Below the pieces are notes generated by a model that was given only the letters and a program-made list of their open reading frames with translations, did not search any database and was not told the DNA's origin. Source: Circinella minor (taxonomy: Eukaryota > Mucoromycota > Mucoromycetes > Mucorales > Lichtheimiaceae). From it: a stretch of 64,000 nucleotides of DNA. Position numbers and translations under genes: made by a program. Location: positions 92,008 to 156,007 of the forward strand of contig JAEPRB010000079.1 in assembly GCA_016758965.1 (NCBI GenBank), given 5' to 3'. Below are positions 24,775-36,206 of this stretch, one piece after another (positions within the stretch are counted from its first letter, which is position 1; each line of letters starts with the position of its first letter).

Positions 24775-24896
24775 GTGAAAGAAATATGTGGTTGTAAACC
24801 CCCTCTCCCCGGGTATTGAATAGATAAATAGCTTATTTAATAAAGAGCGGCGTAATCTATCGACGAGGAGTGTAGATAAGACCCCAAGGTGAGCTA
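24775..24896 (-). pseudogene. decayed copy of the start of the last exon of the kelch membrane protein gene
   Basis: The minus strand repeats, with substitutions, the start of exon 8 of the neighbouring kelch gene (26755-26880). Shared blocks are the splice-acceptor side with a CTC..CCTGGGG-like core (SPWG), the segment encoding RLRRSLLN.L, and a GGTTTACAAC block. The copy is 2 bases shorter between the first and second blocks, so SPWG and LRRSLLN fall in different frames. It has no start or continuation, and upstream exons were not found. It is read as a gene fragment left from a duplicated relative. Confidence 0.7.
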
Positions 24897-25279
24897 CAAA
24901 GTATATTGAAAAATAAAAGTACATAGTTCAAACTGTTAAATAGTTTATACATACTATATATATATATATACAATATGTCCTATAATAAATAGCAAATATA
25001 AATAATACAATTCAACAATTTTATTGCATAACGATAAAATAGGATATATGTTGTAGTTTTTTCGTTTATAATAGTTGTGTGGGTTATGATAATGAAATAG
25101 ATAATCTTAAAATTAGACTTTGTGCAGTTGATGAGATGAACTGTCAATGCAGTTGTCATCTACTACCATTCAAGAAGACAGACTTCTTCTGCATTCTTAT
25201 AAATCATTGTCCAAATTTGGGGAAATGCAAAATGTCAGCAAAGCGAGTATCGGATTCTGCAACAAATAATCTGTAAATC

Positions 25280-25310
25280 TTAGGGTTGCAAAACCCGGGG
25301 TTGACTGTAT
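25280..25310. repeat. hairpin and possible transposon-end motif
   Basis: GGGTT-GCAA-AACCC forms a small hairpin, directly followed by a CCCGGGG run and then GGTTGACTGTA. Read from the other strand this is TACAGTCAACCCC..., which resembles terminal repeats of pogo/Tigger-type DNA transposons (TA target, CAGT start). No matching opposite end or transposase was found in the window, so this is a weak call. Confidence 0.25.
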
Positions 25311-25622
25311 AGTACTGTTACTAGGATTATTTTATTATAATCATTATTATCATTCTATAACAAAACTTGTTGATTACTCGCTTTTTCTTTCTTTGGAAAG
25401 TACAATATATAGCCCATTTGATTCTATTGTATACAAAACGAAAGCTCTTATATGAGATGAATCAAATGTATCCCGGTATTATTATCTCTAGTTCTAGCTG
25501 ACCTTGTTGTAGTTTGAAACATTATTCTTACCATTATCTTCGGTTAATAAGTCAAAATGTCTATTTTTGTAAATTTACTATCTTTCTTACGTATAAACAC
25601 AAAACCCATACGTCATTCGACA

Positions 25623-25684
25623 TTATAAGCGAAAATAATTACATTTATAAGAGAAAATAATTACTTCTATAAGCAAAAAAAATT
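25623..25684. repeat. 22-bp tandem repeat, about 2.7 copies
   Basis: Two adjacent 22-bp units (25623-25644 and 25645-25666) differ at only two positions: TTATAAG then C/A, then GAAAATAATTAC, then AT or TT. A third, partial and more diverged unit runs to about 25684. The array lies in gene-poor DNA; role unknown. Confidence 0.75.
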
Positions 25685-26028
25685 GATGGTTGTGTCCGGA
25701 AATGAATGCAAAATCCTATAACAGATGAAGCCTTCGGCAGTTATAATATGTAAAGCAACAGTACGTATCATCTTTTTATTAAATTGATATCAAAGATTGC
25801 TTCTTAGAATAGGAGTGTTGTATCAAGAGTATGATAATAAAGCAAAAAATAAAGAATTAATAGATGATAACGGTACGTACAAAGAATTAATAAATTATAT
25901 AACTACCAGATTAATTTAAAAACCAATTTGTGATAGAAGCAACAACGGCAAGATATATTCGAACAATGATTTTTTAAATGGTTATTTAATGGCTTTTTAA
26001 TGACCACTATATGTTGATGCATAATAAA

Positions 26029-26030
<2 letters not shown>

Positions 26031-26066
<36 letters not shown>

Positions 26067-26090
26067 AAATACTAATACTAATACTAATAA
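26031..26090. repeat. AAT microsatellite followed by ACTAAT repeats
   Basis: About eleven AAT units are followed by several ACTAAT units, about 100 bp beyond the stop codon of the kelch gene. It is probably in its 3' flank. Confidence 0.85.
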
Positions 26091-26186
26091 CAAAATTATT
26101 TGAATAACATTGGATGAAAGTAGACAAAAAATAAAGGTCAGAATAACACTGTAATAGCTTTGCTACCATACAAAAAAAAAGATAAA

Positions 26187-29100
26187 CTATAGTCTTCTTT
26201 CTTCATTAGAGTCTCCTACAGATGGTGGCGGCGTGGTGAATGTTGCATCTGAGAGGTCTTCGGAATTTTGACGTTCCAGACTTTCTGTATTATCACTAGC
26301 TCGCTGGAGTCCTCTTAGCAAAGACCAATTCTTTATCGACTTTCTGCCTATTATTGAGTTTCTCTTTTCGTCTCTTTCCGATAAACTGTTGTTTGATGAA
26401 CTTCTCGTTGATGAACTTCTTGTTGGTGATGACAACGAATCGATGGTATCAATCACAGTAATGGATCCTTCTCCAGTGCTACTATCCATGTCATTTATAC
26501 CACTGATGTTGTTCAATTCATGAGCGTTATAAAGGTTGTGAAAGATTTCATCATCAACATAATATGTTTTGAACACTATTTCCATTAATTGAGTTCTTCG
26601 TTCCAGTTCATAAAGACGGTCTGTTGTTTTCGTTAGCTGCCTTTTCACATCTATCAATTCGTCATTCTGCTGTTGGTGTTTCCAAAGAGAAAGTGTAGAA
26701 TAGCTTTGCTTTTCACTATTCCAATGATACCCATCTCGAATTGAAAATGACTGTTCATTCACTGGGTTTATAAGAGGTATAGGTTGTTGTAAACCACCAA
26801 ATCTATCATATAAATTATTTAACAAAGAACGACGTAATCTACCTCCTGCGAATCGATGGAAAATTCCCCAGGGGGAGCTATTAAAAAAATACAAAAGTGT
26901 ATGATAAATTATTTGTAATACTCGATGGCATCAGCTGATATTAAGACAATAAAAATGTACACAATACATACCGTGGTCGATAGCCAAACAACACACTATC
27001 GAGGGCAACAAGTAAAGCAAATATACCAGAGGCTGGACCAATAACAGTAAGTAAGGTGTAGATTCTCTGGTCTTGTAAAGTAGTTTCGGTCATACTAATT
27101 GGATAAATGTCAATTGAATTTGCGGCATGAGAATCATTTTTGAGAGTGTTGCTTTTGTACGTCGTCACAAGGTTTGGTATACTTTTATATATAGGTGCAA
27201 TTCCAACACTGTTCCACAATGAGGTAGTGAGGGATTTATGAGTCGGTATCTCATATGAAATGGATGTATACGAATTATATTCAAGTCTGTAGTGATTGGC
27301 CATTTGCATGTCGTTGGAATCAGTACGTAACCACGCGTTCAATTCTAGTTTTGAAAGAAAAGGTTGCTCTGTTCCACCATTATACATGGCCAAGTTAGGA
27401 TTGCGTCCGTGTGGATAGAGCTCAATATTAATACTTCCACCATTTGATTCATTGACAGCAACAAGATCGAATAAGAATCGAAGCTGTCCTCCATCATTTG
27501 TTCCACTATTGCTTAGCCTATAATCGGAAGGAGGGGTAAAAAGCCAGCAGTTCGTAATACCATTCATGGCGTAGCTGTCGTTATCGAGTTTTGAGATTCC
27601 GTTGGAGTTCAGACGTTGGAAAAATCCTTGATCAACGAAGTCAAGTGTATCCATTGGACCAGATTCGCAATTGAAATATTCGAGATACTTTATTCCTTCA
27701 AAACATATACGAAGGTCTTACATATAAAGCATGTTTCAATTAATTTTGTGTGGCCTACGTACGAACATTTTACAACACTGGCTATATAAACAAAATGTAA
27801 TATACCTGGAAAAGGAACATTGTCTGTAGATTTGGTAATTGTCAGCATTGATATAGGACTCTTGGATATCAACATAATACTATATCCAACGTATGCAATG
27901 AAAAGGCAAATTAATATTATTCTTGAAATCAAATGAGAAATCTCTACCCATCGTGGTTCTCCAGTTCTATAGGTATATATATTGTAAAAGTAATAAATAT
28001 AACCTGTTGCACAAAATTTCTGTATTGTCATATAGATACATCGTGTAATAGTTTACATACGGTACCTTCTTTCCCATATGTAATATTTACAAATGTAGAT
28101 AACATCAGATTTTAGCTTATATCCCCATCGATATATTAAATATAGCAACAAGATTAAAATAAATACAGATCCAATAGCGACACCCGCTATATAACCAGGC
28201 TCAACGTCCGATAAATATCCTGGTTTGTCACCTTCTTGGAGACTGCGAACAATAACATCGTTGCTATAAGTAATGTTGGAAACCCATGCGAAATCACCTG
28301 TTGGATCAGAAGATTCAGGAAGACGTAAAACATTAAAGTCATTGAGCCAATTCGAAGTTACCGTGATTCCTATGTATTTTTATTTTTATTTTGCTTTAGT
28401 TTATAAATATATTACAAAGCTATTATTTTTATTATCGTTTCTGGTGGGAGAAAGTGGTACATGTATTATGTTATATACTTAAACTTACCATGGGTGATGA
28501 TCATATAAGTATCGTTAACAATAGCAGAAGTACACATGTAACGTGCATTCGGCGTTGGCCCTAGTATGTTTTTAGGTGCGATCCATGACCAGGTCACTGT
28601 ATCAAGAATAGCTACACCTGTTTTACAGGATTCGAAATGATCGTATATATTACATCCTAGTTAAACAATAAATATGATAATAATATAAGCGTCTGATACG
28701 TATACTATTTTTATTTGTGGCAAGTTATTATTACCTCCATATAGATATATGTATCTGTTGTTCGGAGCTAGTGTTTTTGTTAATTAAAAAAAAGTAAAAA
28801 GCGTTAAATATATGATTGAAAAAGCAAGCATGATATATATTGTTGATACACATACCAAGAAATGCGTGCCCATAAAATCGTACATCATTATACATATGTG
28901 AAATATTGAGCCCTATCATTCCGCCTCCAGGGATGGTCTCATAACCCGTAATATCTTGAAAGTAAACAGCATTTGTATTTGTGTCAAGGATTCGTACACG
29001 ATTGCTTACATCTGTAACATAAGCAATCTTCCCGTCACTATATAGCGATAGTAGTAATAATTGTTTAGCTTAAAGGCATTTTTTGTATAAGCAGAATATA

Positions 29101-29841
29101 TACTAGTCTATTTTTCAAAGATACTAACGGTAAAACAACCGTTCCATGGAATGGGAAGGATCTAGTACTCGTATTTCTTGAAAGCCAGCCACCTTCTTCG
29201 ATGGGTGTGAATGAGCTAGTATTGAGATCATATACCCATATATCATAATCACTGGTAGGGCCCGGGGTAGCACGGCCTCCAGCAAGATAAATTTTTTCAT
29301 TTGGAGCAAGAGCTGCACTAAGTTGCTTTCTATTTCTGGGAGGCATGATAGACTGATTAACAGAAGGGTCAAGTTGTACAGGTAACGATGTCCACATAGA
29401 TGTTCGAAAATCATACTGTTCTATATAGATGAGTTCGTCTTCAGATATCACTGCTTCTGATCCTCGAAAGCCACCAAAAAACAAAACTCGTTCATTATCG
29501 GGTAGAAGAACAGCGGATGCTCCAATGGTGTAGTTGGTGTAGTTCTTGCTGTTTTCGACGGTTGAATAGGTAAGTTCACCATTGTTTGCGTCTAATTGAA
29601 CAGACTCGAAATAAGGCGCCACGGTGTAATAACTATCGGTCGACATACTACTACTCGCTGTTCCTCCCCAAAAGTACAGTGTATTATTACGCACAAAAGA
29701 AGCAGTCATAATACGATAAGGGGTTCTGAGGGGACTTCGAAGGTCGTCCTTGACATCATAATTACCGCTTACTATTACGACTTGATATACTAGAAGTAGT
29801 AAAGCGATTTCTCGTAAAATCCATAAAAAGCAATGGATCAT
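26187..29841 (-). CDS. kelch-repeat membrane protein with three membrane helices
   Basis: Eight exons: 29129-29841, 28856-29037, 28735-28767, 28489-28656, 28066-28369, 27806-27966, 26972-27695, 26187-26877; 991 residues with continuous frame. An N-terminal signal peptide (hydrophobic WILREIALLLLVYQVVIVSG) leads into a kelch beta-propeller (about 25-400) with repeats such as NTLYFWGG, RVLFFGG, KIYLAGG and YIYLYGG and several N-glycosylation sites. Helix 1 (GVAIGSVFILILLLYLIY, about 430) and helix 2 (IILICLFIAYVGYSI, about 485) flank a short basic loop. A second presumed lumenal or outer domain of about 230 residues precedes helix 3 (IGPASGIFALLVALDSVLF, about 740). The last 230 residues are probably cytosolic, with a coiled-coil region and Ser-rich repeats. 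I recognise the kelch part but not the second domain. It could be mis-joined from two genes, but splice sites and phases connect throughout. Confidence 0.8.
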
Positions 29842-31326
29842 TATAGTGGCTGTTCTGGCTTTATTTCTGAAAAAAAAAAAAAAAAAAGTGAAGTAGTGAA
29901 ACAGTGAGCAAATAAAATCCATCTTTTGTTGACTTAAATAAAATTTGATCTTTCGGCTTAGACTAATGTTTGTCTCTCAATAATTTTATATAAATAAAGC
30001 AAACAACTAAGGTTGTTTACGTCGCAAAATGGTAATATTCCTCTGAACATTTTAGATCTATTTTCTAGTTATTAAAAAAACTGTTATGGGATATGATGTA
30101 CAACGGATTTTAAATAGTTTTTGCTTTTTGCTTTATGGTTTGCCATTATTTTTTGAGATAGCAATATATTTTGGATAGAAAAAAGTGAAGCGAATAGCCA
30201 ATGGACATAGTGAATTGTTGAAACATCGTGTGTTAAACTGTGAGAATCGATATTATCGTAAATCCAGATAATGGCGTTTTTTTTTAAGTGCATAATAACT
30301 GATGAACCATTTGTATTTTCTTGAGTAAAAATTGCTAAATATGGAGAGTCTTATGATAACTTTGAAGAATAAATAATAAATCATACAAATAAAGTGAAAA
30401 TGATTCTGCAAAGCCAATAGCTGTTTTGTCCGGGTTACTTTGCGCCAGACAACAGGGAGAAGGATGTGTGTGCAAGTAAAGAGAAAATTCCTAATATAGA
30501 AGCTCTCAAAAATTAGAAGATGCACTTTTCTTCTTTTTAATAATTAATACAAATAAACCGAGCCATCATATAAAAAACATGAGTGGCGTCTTAATTGTTC
30601 ATATTAATCAAGAAAAGTATGCACTACTATTGACTATACCATAGTTAGCATAACAGCAATGAATAAAAGAGAGATGCTTTTTTTTCGGTCTTATATATTT
30701 AAATTAGTCTTGTCAATAATAACTTTTTAAACTTTGTGCACAGTAGCACATTCATGTGGTTTATGTTAATAAAATAGGAAATTTTTTTAGTAGCACTTAT
30801 TGGTAATAGGTGAAGAAAAAAAAAGCCATTAGATCCTGCCAAATACAAAGTAATGCACTATAAGAAAGTAGCATAATATACCCATAAACGCAGGTCACTA
30901 TAGTCTTCCACATTAATAAACATAAAAACTTTAACTTTAACTTCCATATTCATGATAAGTTTCACAATCCGACAGTCATCACATGTGTATTTTATGTATG
31001 GACTGCGATGGGTAATATGTTCACCCTTACCAACGTTGTCTTTAGTAAATGTATTGCTCAGGAGCTCTAGAGCAAGGATCTTCATAAAAAAATAAGGTGA
31101 TTGATGCTGTGACGTTATAAGCTATATTTTTTTTATATACATGATAGTTATAGCTTGAGTGCTTAAAATTTTAAACATTGCAAACATCCTGTTTTTGTTC
31201 AACGTTTTATGTCAAGTCAAACAGCTATTCAGATAAATAAACTCCCGACTGTATTAGGTTTGGGAATATTAACTAGAGTAGTCCGATTAAAAGCCTTTAT
31301 TGCTTCTTTTTTTGGAGTTTTACTTA
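29842..31326. other. 1.5 kb intergenic region, divergent kelch gene / ARFRP1
   Basis: AT-rich DNA holding the promoters of two divergent genes. A poly-T/A tract lies next to the kelch start (about 29869-29887). The minus-strand open frames at 30084-30525 and 30858-31085 show no domain or coding character. No RNA gene was recognised. Confidence 0.55.
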
Positions 31327-32311
31327 ATGTACACATTACTAAGTGGATTATATCAACACATTACCCGTAAAGAAGAATATTATGTTCTTATTATTGGTTT
31401 AGATAATGCTGGAAAAACGGTAATTTCTTTTCCTTCTTCCATAAATTATGAGTGCTCAAATTTTTTTCGGGGCAACTAATAAAGAAATAAAACAAAGACA
31501 TTGCTAGAACGCATAAAATCCATCTTTTTAGGAGTCACTGGTCTTGCACCTGAAAAAATCGCACCTACCGTTGGTTTAAATAGTAATGTTTCTTTTCTGA
31601 ATTTATAATTGGACTTTATTTGTTTTACATTTGGTTGTAATGGAAAGAAAAAAAAAACTGAATATATATATATATATATATGTATATTAGTTGGGAGAGT
31701 GGACATCAAGTCATCACGAATCAATTTTTGGGATTTAGGTGGACAACGCGATCTTCAATCAATATGGGAACGGTATTATACAGAATGTCATGCTATTGTT
31801 TTTGTTGTTGACTCAACAGATAGTAAAAGATTGGAAGAATGCAAAAATACTTTCGGTGCGTGTGTTTGTGTGTGATAATTATTAATTGGATTAGAATTTG
31901 GATAATGGATTTTAATATAAAGAAAACAAAAAGTTGACCGATAATTATCTTTTATGAATATATAAATATATAGAGAAAATGATTACCAACGAAGAAGTTG
32001 AAGGTGTACCAATCCTTATGCTTGCTAATAAACAAGATATTGATGGAGCATTACGTGTAGAAGAGATTAAAGAAGTATTTAATAAAATTGCTGTAAAACT
32101 CGGTGCACGTGATTCAAGAGTACTTCCTGTCAGTGCATTAAAGGGGTAATGTATTTATCTACTTTAAATAATAAGAAAGTAATTGAAAAAAAAAAAAGGA
32201 ATACTAATAAAGTTAAATATGATATACAGTGAAGGTGTTCGAGATGCTGTGGATTGGCTTATTTTACGATTACAGCGAAACAAAAATAACAGGCCACCCA
32301 TATATCGTTAA
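31327..32311 (+). CDS. ARFRP1: ARF-related GTPase, ARFRP1 / yeast Arl3 type
   Basis: Small GTPase of the trans-Golgi that acts upstream of Arl1 and golgin recruitment. Five exons: 31327-31419, 31498-31582, 31691-31855, 31974-32145, 32230-32311; 198 residues, the family length. It starts MYTLLSGLYQHITRKEEYY, as in ARFRP1, and lacks the Gly2 used for N-myristoylation in ARFs; the family is N-acetylated instead. The P-loop is GLDNAGKTT, with switch I PTVGLN, switch II WDLGGQRDLQSIWERYY, NKQD, and an SALKG guanine-base loop. It ends NRPPIYR. The gene is convergent with aconitase (451 bp). Confidence 0.95.
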
Positions 32312-32762
32312 TAATGAATCTTTTTTTCTTCCATTTTGTATATATCCCTCTTTTGCTCCTTTTTTTTTAATTATTATAGACAGCTTTTTTTTTTTGATCT
32401 AATTGTCCTTATTTCATTACTACTTATTATCACTATTATTAAAAAAAAGAAACACAAATTCAACTAACACAAAAAAAAAACGACCATTTCCTTCCAATTC
32501 AATATTCCAACCCTTCATATATTTATCTTCGTATATTAAACTCATTAAATACAATACTAATATTTTTTTTTTTCAAATGATGTTTTTAATTTTCTTATTA
32601 AAAAGAAAAAATGCTAATTACAACTTTTTTTTATTTTACATGAAAAAGTGATTTTTGTTGAGTGGGAAAAAGTGTGAGAATAAATGTGGGGGGAAAAATG
32701 TTTCGTAAAAATGTTATGAAATTTTAGTTATGTGAGAGAAGAAAGACAGATTAAAAATAAAT
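32312..32762. other. convergent intergenic region between ARFRP1 and aconitase
   Basis: 451 bp with T-runs near the ARFRP1 stop and A/T-rich DNA towards the aconitase stop. It presumably holds the 3' untranslated regions of both convergent transcripts. A plus-strand open frame here is lysine- and phenylalanine-rich low complexity. No other feature is seen. Confidence 0.5.
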
Positions 32763-35694
32763 TTAAGCGGTCTTTTCACGCATGAGGTTAAGAGCGGAAC
32801 CAGCCTTGAACCAAGCAATTTGACCTTCGTTGAAGGTGTGGTTCAAAGTGATATCTTGGGTCTTACCATCTTCCTTGTGGAGACGGAGAGTCAAGGGCTT
32901 ACCAGGTTGGAAGTCGGTCAAACCAACAACATCAACCTTATCGGTAGGGTCGATCAAGTCGTAATCGGAGGGGTTAGCGAAGGTCAATGGAAGCATGCCT
33001 TGCTTCTTCAAGTTGGTTTCGTGAATACGAGCGAAAGACTTGACAATGATGGCAGCACCGTTCAAGTAACGGGGTTCCAAAGCGGCGTGTTCACGGGAAG
33101 AACCTTCACCGTAGTTTTCGTCACCAACGACAACCCACTTAACACCACGAGCCTTGTAGTCACGGGCAGTGTCAGGGACACCAGCGAATTCACCAGTGAA
33201 GACGTTCTTGATCTTGTTGGCTTCACCGTTGACAATGTTGATAGCACCAATCAACATGTTGTTGGAGATGTTATCCAAGTGACCACGGTACTTCAACCAA
33301 GGACCGGCCATGGAAATGTGATCGGTGGTACATTTGCCCTTAACCTTGATAAGAATTGGGATACCTTCAATGTCCTTGCCATTCCACTTTTCGAAAGGCT
33401 TCAAGAGTTGAAGACGGTTGGAGGTAGGGGAGACAGCAACGCTAACTTGGCTACGGTCAGCAGGGGGAGCTTGGTAAGTGTTTTCACCAGCATCGTAACC
33501 CTTTTGGGGCAAAGCATCACCAGTTGGGGGATCCAACTTGAAAGGCTTACCATCGGCACCAGTCAAAGAGTCAGTCAAGGGGTTGAAAGTCAAGTCACCA
33601 GCAATGGACAAAGCAGTGACGATTTCAGGGGAAGCAACGAAAGCGTGGGTGGCGGGGTTAGCATCGTTACGACCAGTGAAGTTACGGTTGTAGGAGGTGA
33701 TGATGGAGTTCTTTTCACCCTTCTTGATATCTTGACGATCCCATTGACCGATACAAGGACCACAAGCGTTGGCCAATACAACACCACCAGCGTTGGTCAA
33801 AGTATCCATAATACCATCACGTTCGATGGTAGCACGAACTTGTTCGGAACCAGGAGTGACAGTGTACTTGGACTTAAGCTTCAAACCGTGCTTGTTAGCT
33901 TGTTCGACGAGGGAAGCAGAGCGGGCCATATCTTCATAAGAAGAGTTGGTACAAGAACCGATCAAACCGACCTTCAATTCAGTGGGCCAGTCGTTCTTGA
34001 TGGCAGTTTCCTTGAACTTGGACAAAGGAGTGGCCAAATCGGGAGTGAAAGGACCGTTGATGTGGGGTTCAAGAGTGTCAAGGTTAATTTCGATCATTTG
34101 ATCGTATTCGGCACCCTTGTCAGCACGCAAGTTGTGAGAGAACTTTTCAGCATATTGAGCAATGTCACCACGGTTGGTGGAACGGAGGTATTCACCCATG
34201 CGGTCGTTGAAGGGGAACATGGAGGTAGTGGCACCAATCTAATAATGAAATGTAATTAGTATACTTAATAAACATCATCATGTATAAATATACATGCATT
34301 GCATATAATAATAAGAGTAATTAAATACTTACTTCAGCACCCATGTTACTGATTAAATGAAATACAAAAAGAAAATAAGGAGAAATAACAGCGTTAGTAT
34401 AACGTTCTTTTTTTTCCCATGATTCAGACATATTAATAAAAAACAAGTTTTTTAACTTACCAGATGGTACCCATACCAGTACAGGAGAGAGTGTCAACAC
34501 CAGCACCAGTGTATTCAACAATAGCACCAGTACCACCCTTGACGGTCAAAATACCGGCAACCTTCAAGATAATATCCTTAGCGGAAGCCCACTTGTTGAG
34601 TTGACCAGTAAGGTTAACACCAATAACCTTAGGACACTTCAATTCCCAAGGAATATCAGCCATGACATCGACGGCATCAGCACCACCAACACCAATGGCA
34701 ACCATACCAAGACCACCAGCATTAGGAGTGTGAGAATCAGTACCGATCATAAGACCACCGGGGAAAGCATAGTTTTCCAAGATGATTTGATGGATAATAC
34801 CGGAACCGGGCTTCCAGAAACCAATGTTGTACTTGGCAGAGGCAGAAGCCAAAAAGTCGTAGACTTCCTTGTTCAAGTCGATGGCACGGGCCAAATCGGG
34901 AACACCACTCTTTTGAGCTTGAATCAAGTGATCACAGTGAACAGTAGTAGGAACAGCAACACTGGGGAGACCGGCAGACATGAATTGAAGCAAAGCCATT
35001 TGAGCAGTAGCATCTTGGCATGCAACACGATCAGGGCGAAGCTTGAGGTAAGATTCACCACGGACAATATCTTGGTTAACGGCATCGTCCAAATGGCCAT
35101 AGACAACCTTTTCGGAAAGGGTCAAAGGACGGTTCAATCTATAAAATCATATATGTTTAATTTTTTTTCTATTAGATTTATTTTATTCAAACATATTTCA
35201 TTTTTCTATCCTTTGATTTCCTTTCTATCTTCCGGTTCGTGTTTTTATTTTGTTTTGATTTTGATGCCTCTTATTTCAACAGCAATTACGTCACTTTTTT
35301 TATACACTTTTTCTCATATTCTCTCACTCTCACATGCACACACTAGAATCACATAGGAAAAAAACCCCATGATGAAATAGAAATGTCACTTGCCTCTTAC
35401 GGACAATTTCGAGGTTATCTTCGATACGTTGGTAGTTGATGAACTTATCTTGTTCCAAGTTGGACATGGCAACCTTTTGGGAAGCCCATGTACCAGCAGC
35501 TTGAGCATAAGTACGGGAGGGGATGGCTTTGATGGCGGGGGAAACCGACTATAAAGAAAAAAAAACATAACGCGTGTTGGATTTAGTACAACCTTCATTT
35601 TCATATGGTTGCTTTATCGTAATTGTTTATTTAATAGATAATTATTCATGATTATTACCTTTGCGGCCCGCATGAAGGTGTTAGATGAAAGCAT
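32763..35694 (-). CDS. ACO1: aconitate hydratase, mitochondrial
   Basis: Interconverts citrate and isocitrate in the TCA cycle using a [4Fe-4S] cluster. Five exons: 35659-35694, 35394-35548, 34461-35138, 34333-34348, 32763-34238; 786 residues. The start [12 protein letters not shown] plus following basic residues fits a matrix presequence. Key blocks are [59 protein letters not shown], and the cluster cysteines in [11 protein letters not shown] and [12 protein letters not shown] swivel domain follows with [19 protein letters not shown]. Two oddities: intron 2 uses a GC donor (AAGAG|gcaagt), required to give VRKRLNRPL, and exon 4 is only 16 nt. Codons are strongly biased to C/G-ending forms compared with neighbours, as expected for a highly expressed gene. 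Confidence 0.97.
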
Positions 35695-36172
35695 GATATT
35701 TATTAATGGAAGCTCTGCCGATTAGACAAAGATACCGAAGTAAAAAATAAAAATAAAGAGAGGGGGGGTGAAAAAGAAGTTGAAAAGAGGAAAAGAAAAG
35801 AAAAAAAAAAGTAAATAAAAGTCAACCCCCAGCATATGTATAAAGATGCTTTTTCCAAGCGGGATTTGAAAAACCCTGAGGTCACACAACTCCAAAGCAA
35901 CAATCGGTTGTTTGGTTTGCGCCATGTGAAATAGGTGTTAAATTTTTTTTTTTCGGTGCTACCTTTTGTTTTCTCCACATAACGTCATAAAGTTCAACTG
36001 ATAAAAGATAAAGAGAAAAATCTATTAGGGATGATCTCTTCTCCACTCAATTAACCCCCTATTAAAACTCCCTTTATAATTTTTTTTTATATTGGTTAGC
36101 AATGACTTGTCGGCATGGTGATAATATATATCATGCAGAAAATAAATAAGAATATTAAAAAGAATTATACTT

Positions 36173-36206
<34 letters not shown>

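Larger units (their letters stand above)
23789..26186. other. 2.4 kb gene-poor region with decayed fragments
   Basis: Promoter side of the Zn2Cys6 gene and downstream side of the kelch gene. It holds a decayed copy of part of the kelch gene (24775-24896), a hairpin and transposon-end-like motif (25280-25310), a 22-bp tandem repeat (25623-25684) and an AAT microsatellite (26031-26064). A plus-strand frame of about 65 residues at 25079-25276 is not recognised. The rest is AT-rich and closed by stops. Confidence 0.6.

Noticed and set aside
25079..25276. Plus-strand frame of about 65 codons as a transposase C-terminus
   Set aside because: It lies just before a transposon-end-like motif, but I see no catalytic acidic motif or family resemblance, so no gene is called.
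32820..34259. Plus-strand open frame of about 479 codons opposite aconitase
   Set aside because: It is an antisense reading made open by the biased codons of aconitase on the minus strand. Its composition is not that of a real protein and the sense strand is a perfect aconitase.
34601..35356. Plus-strand open frame of about 251 codons opposite aconitase exon 3
   Set aside because: Same antisense effect, running on into low-complexity intron sequence.
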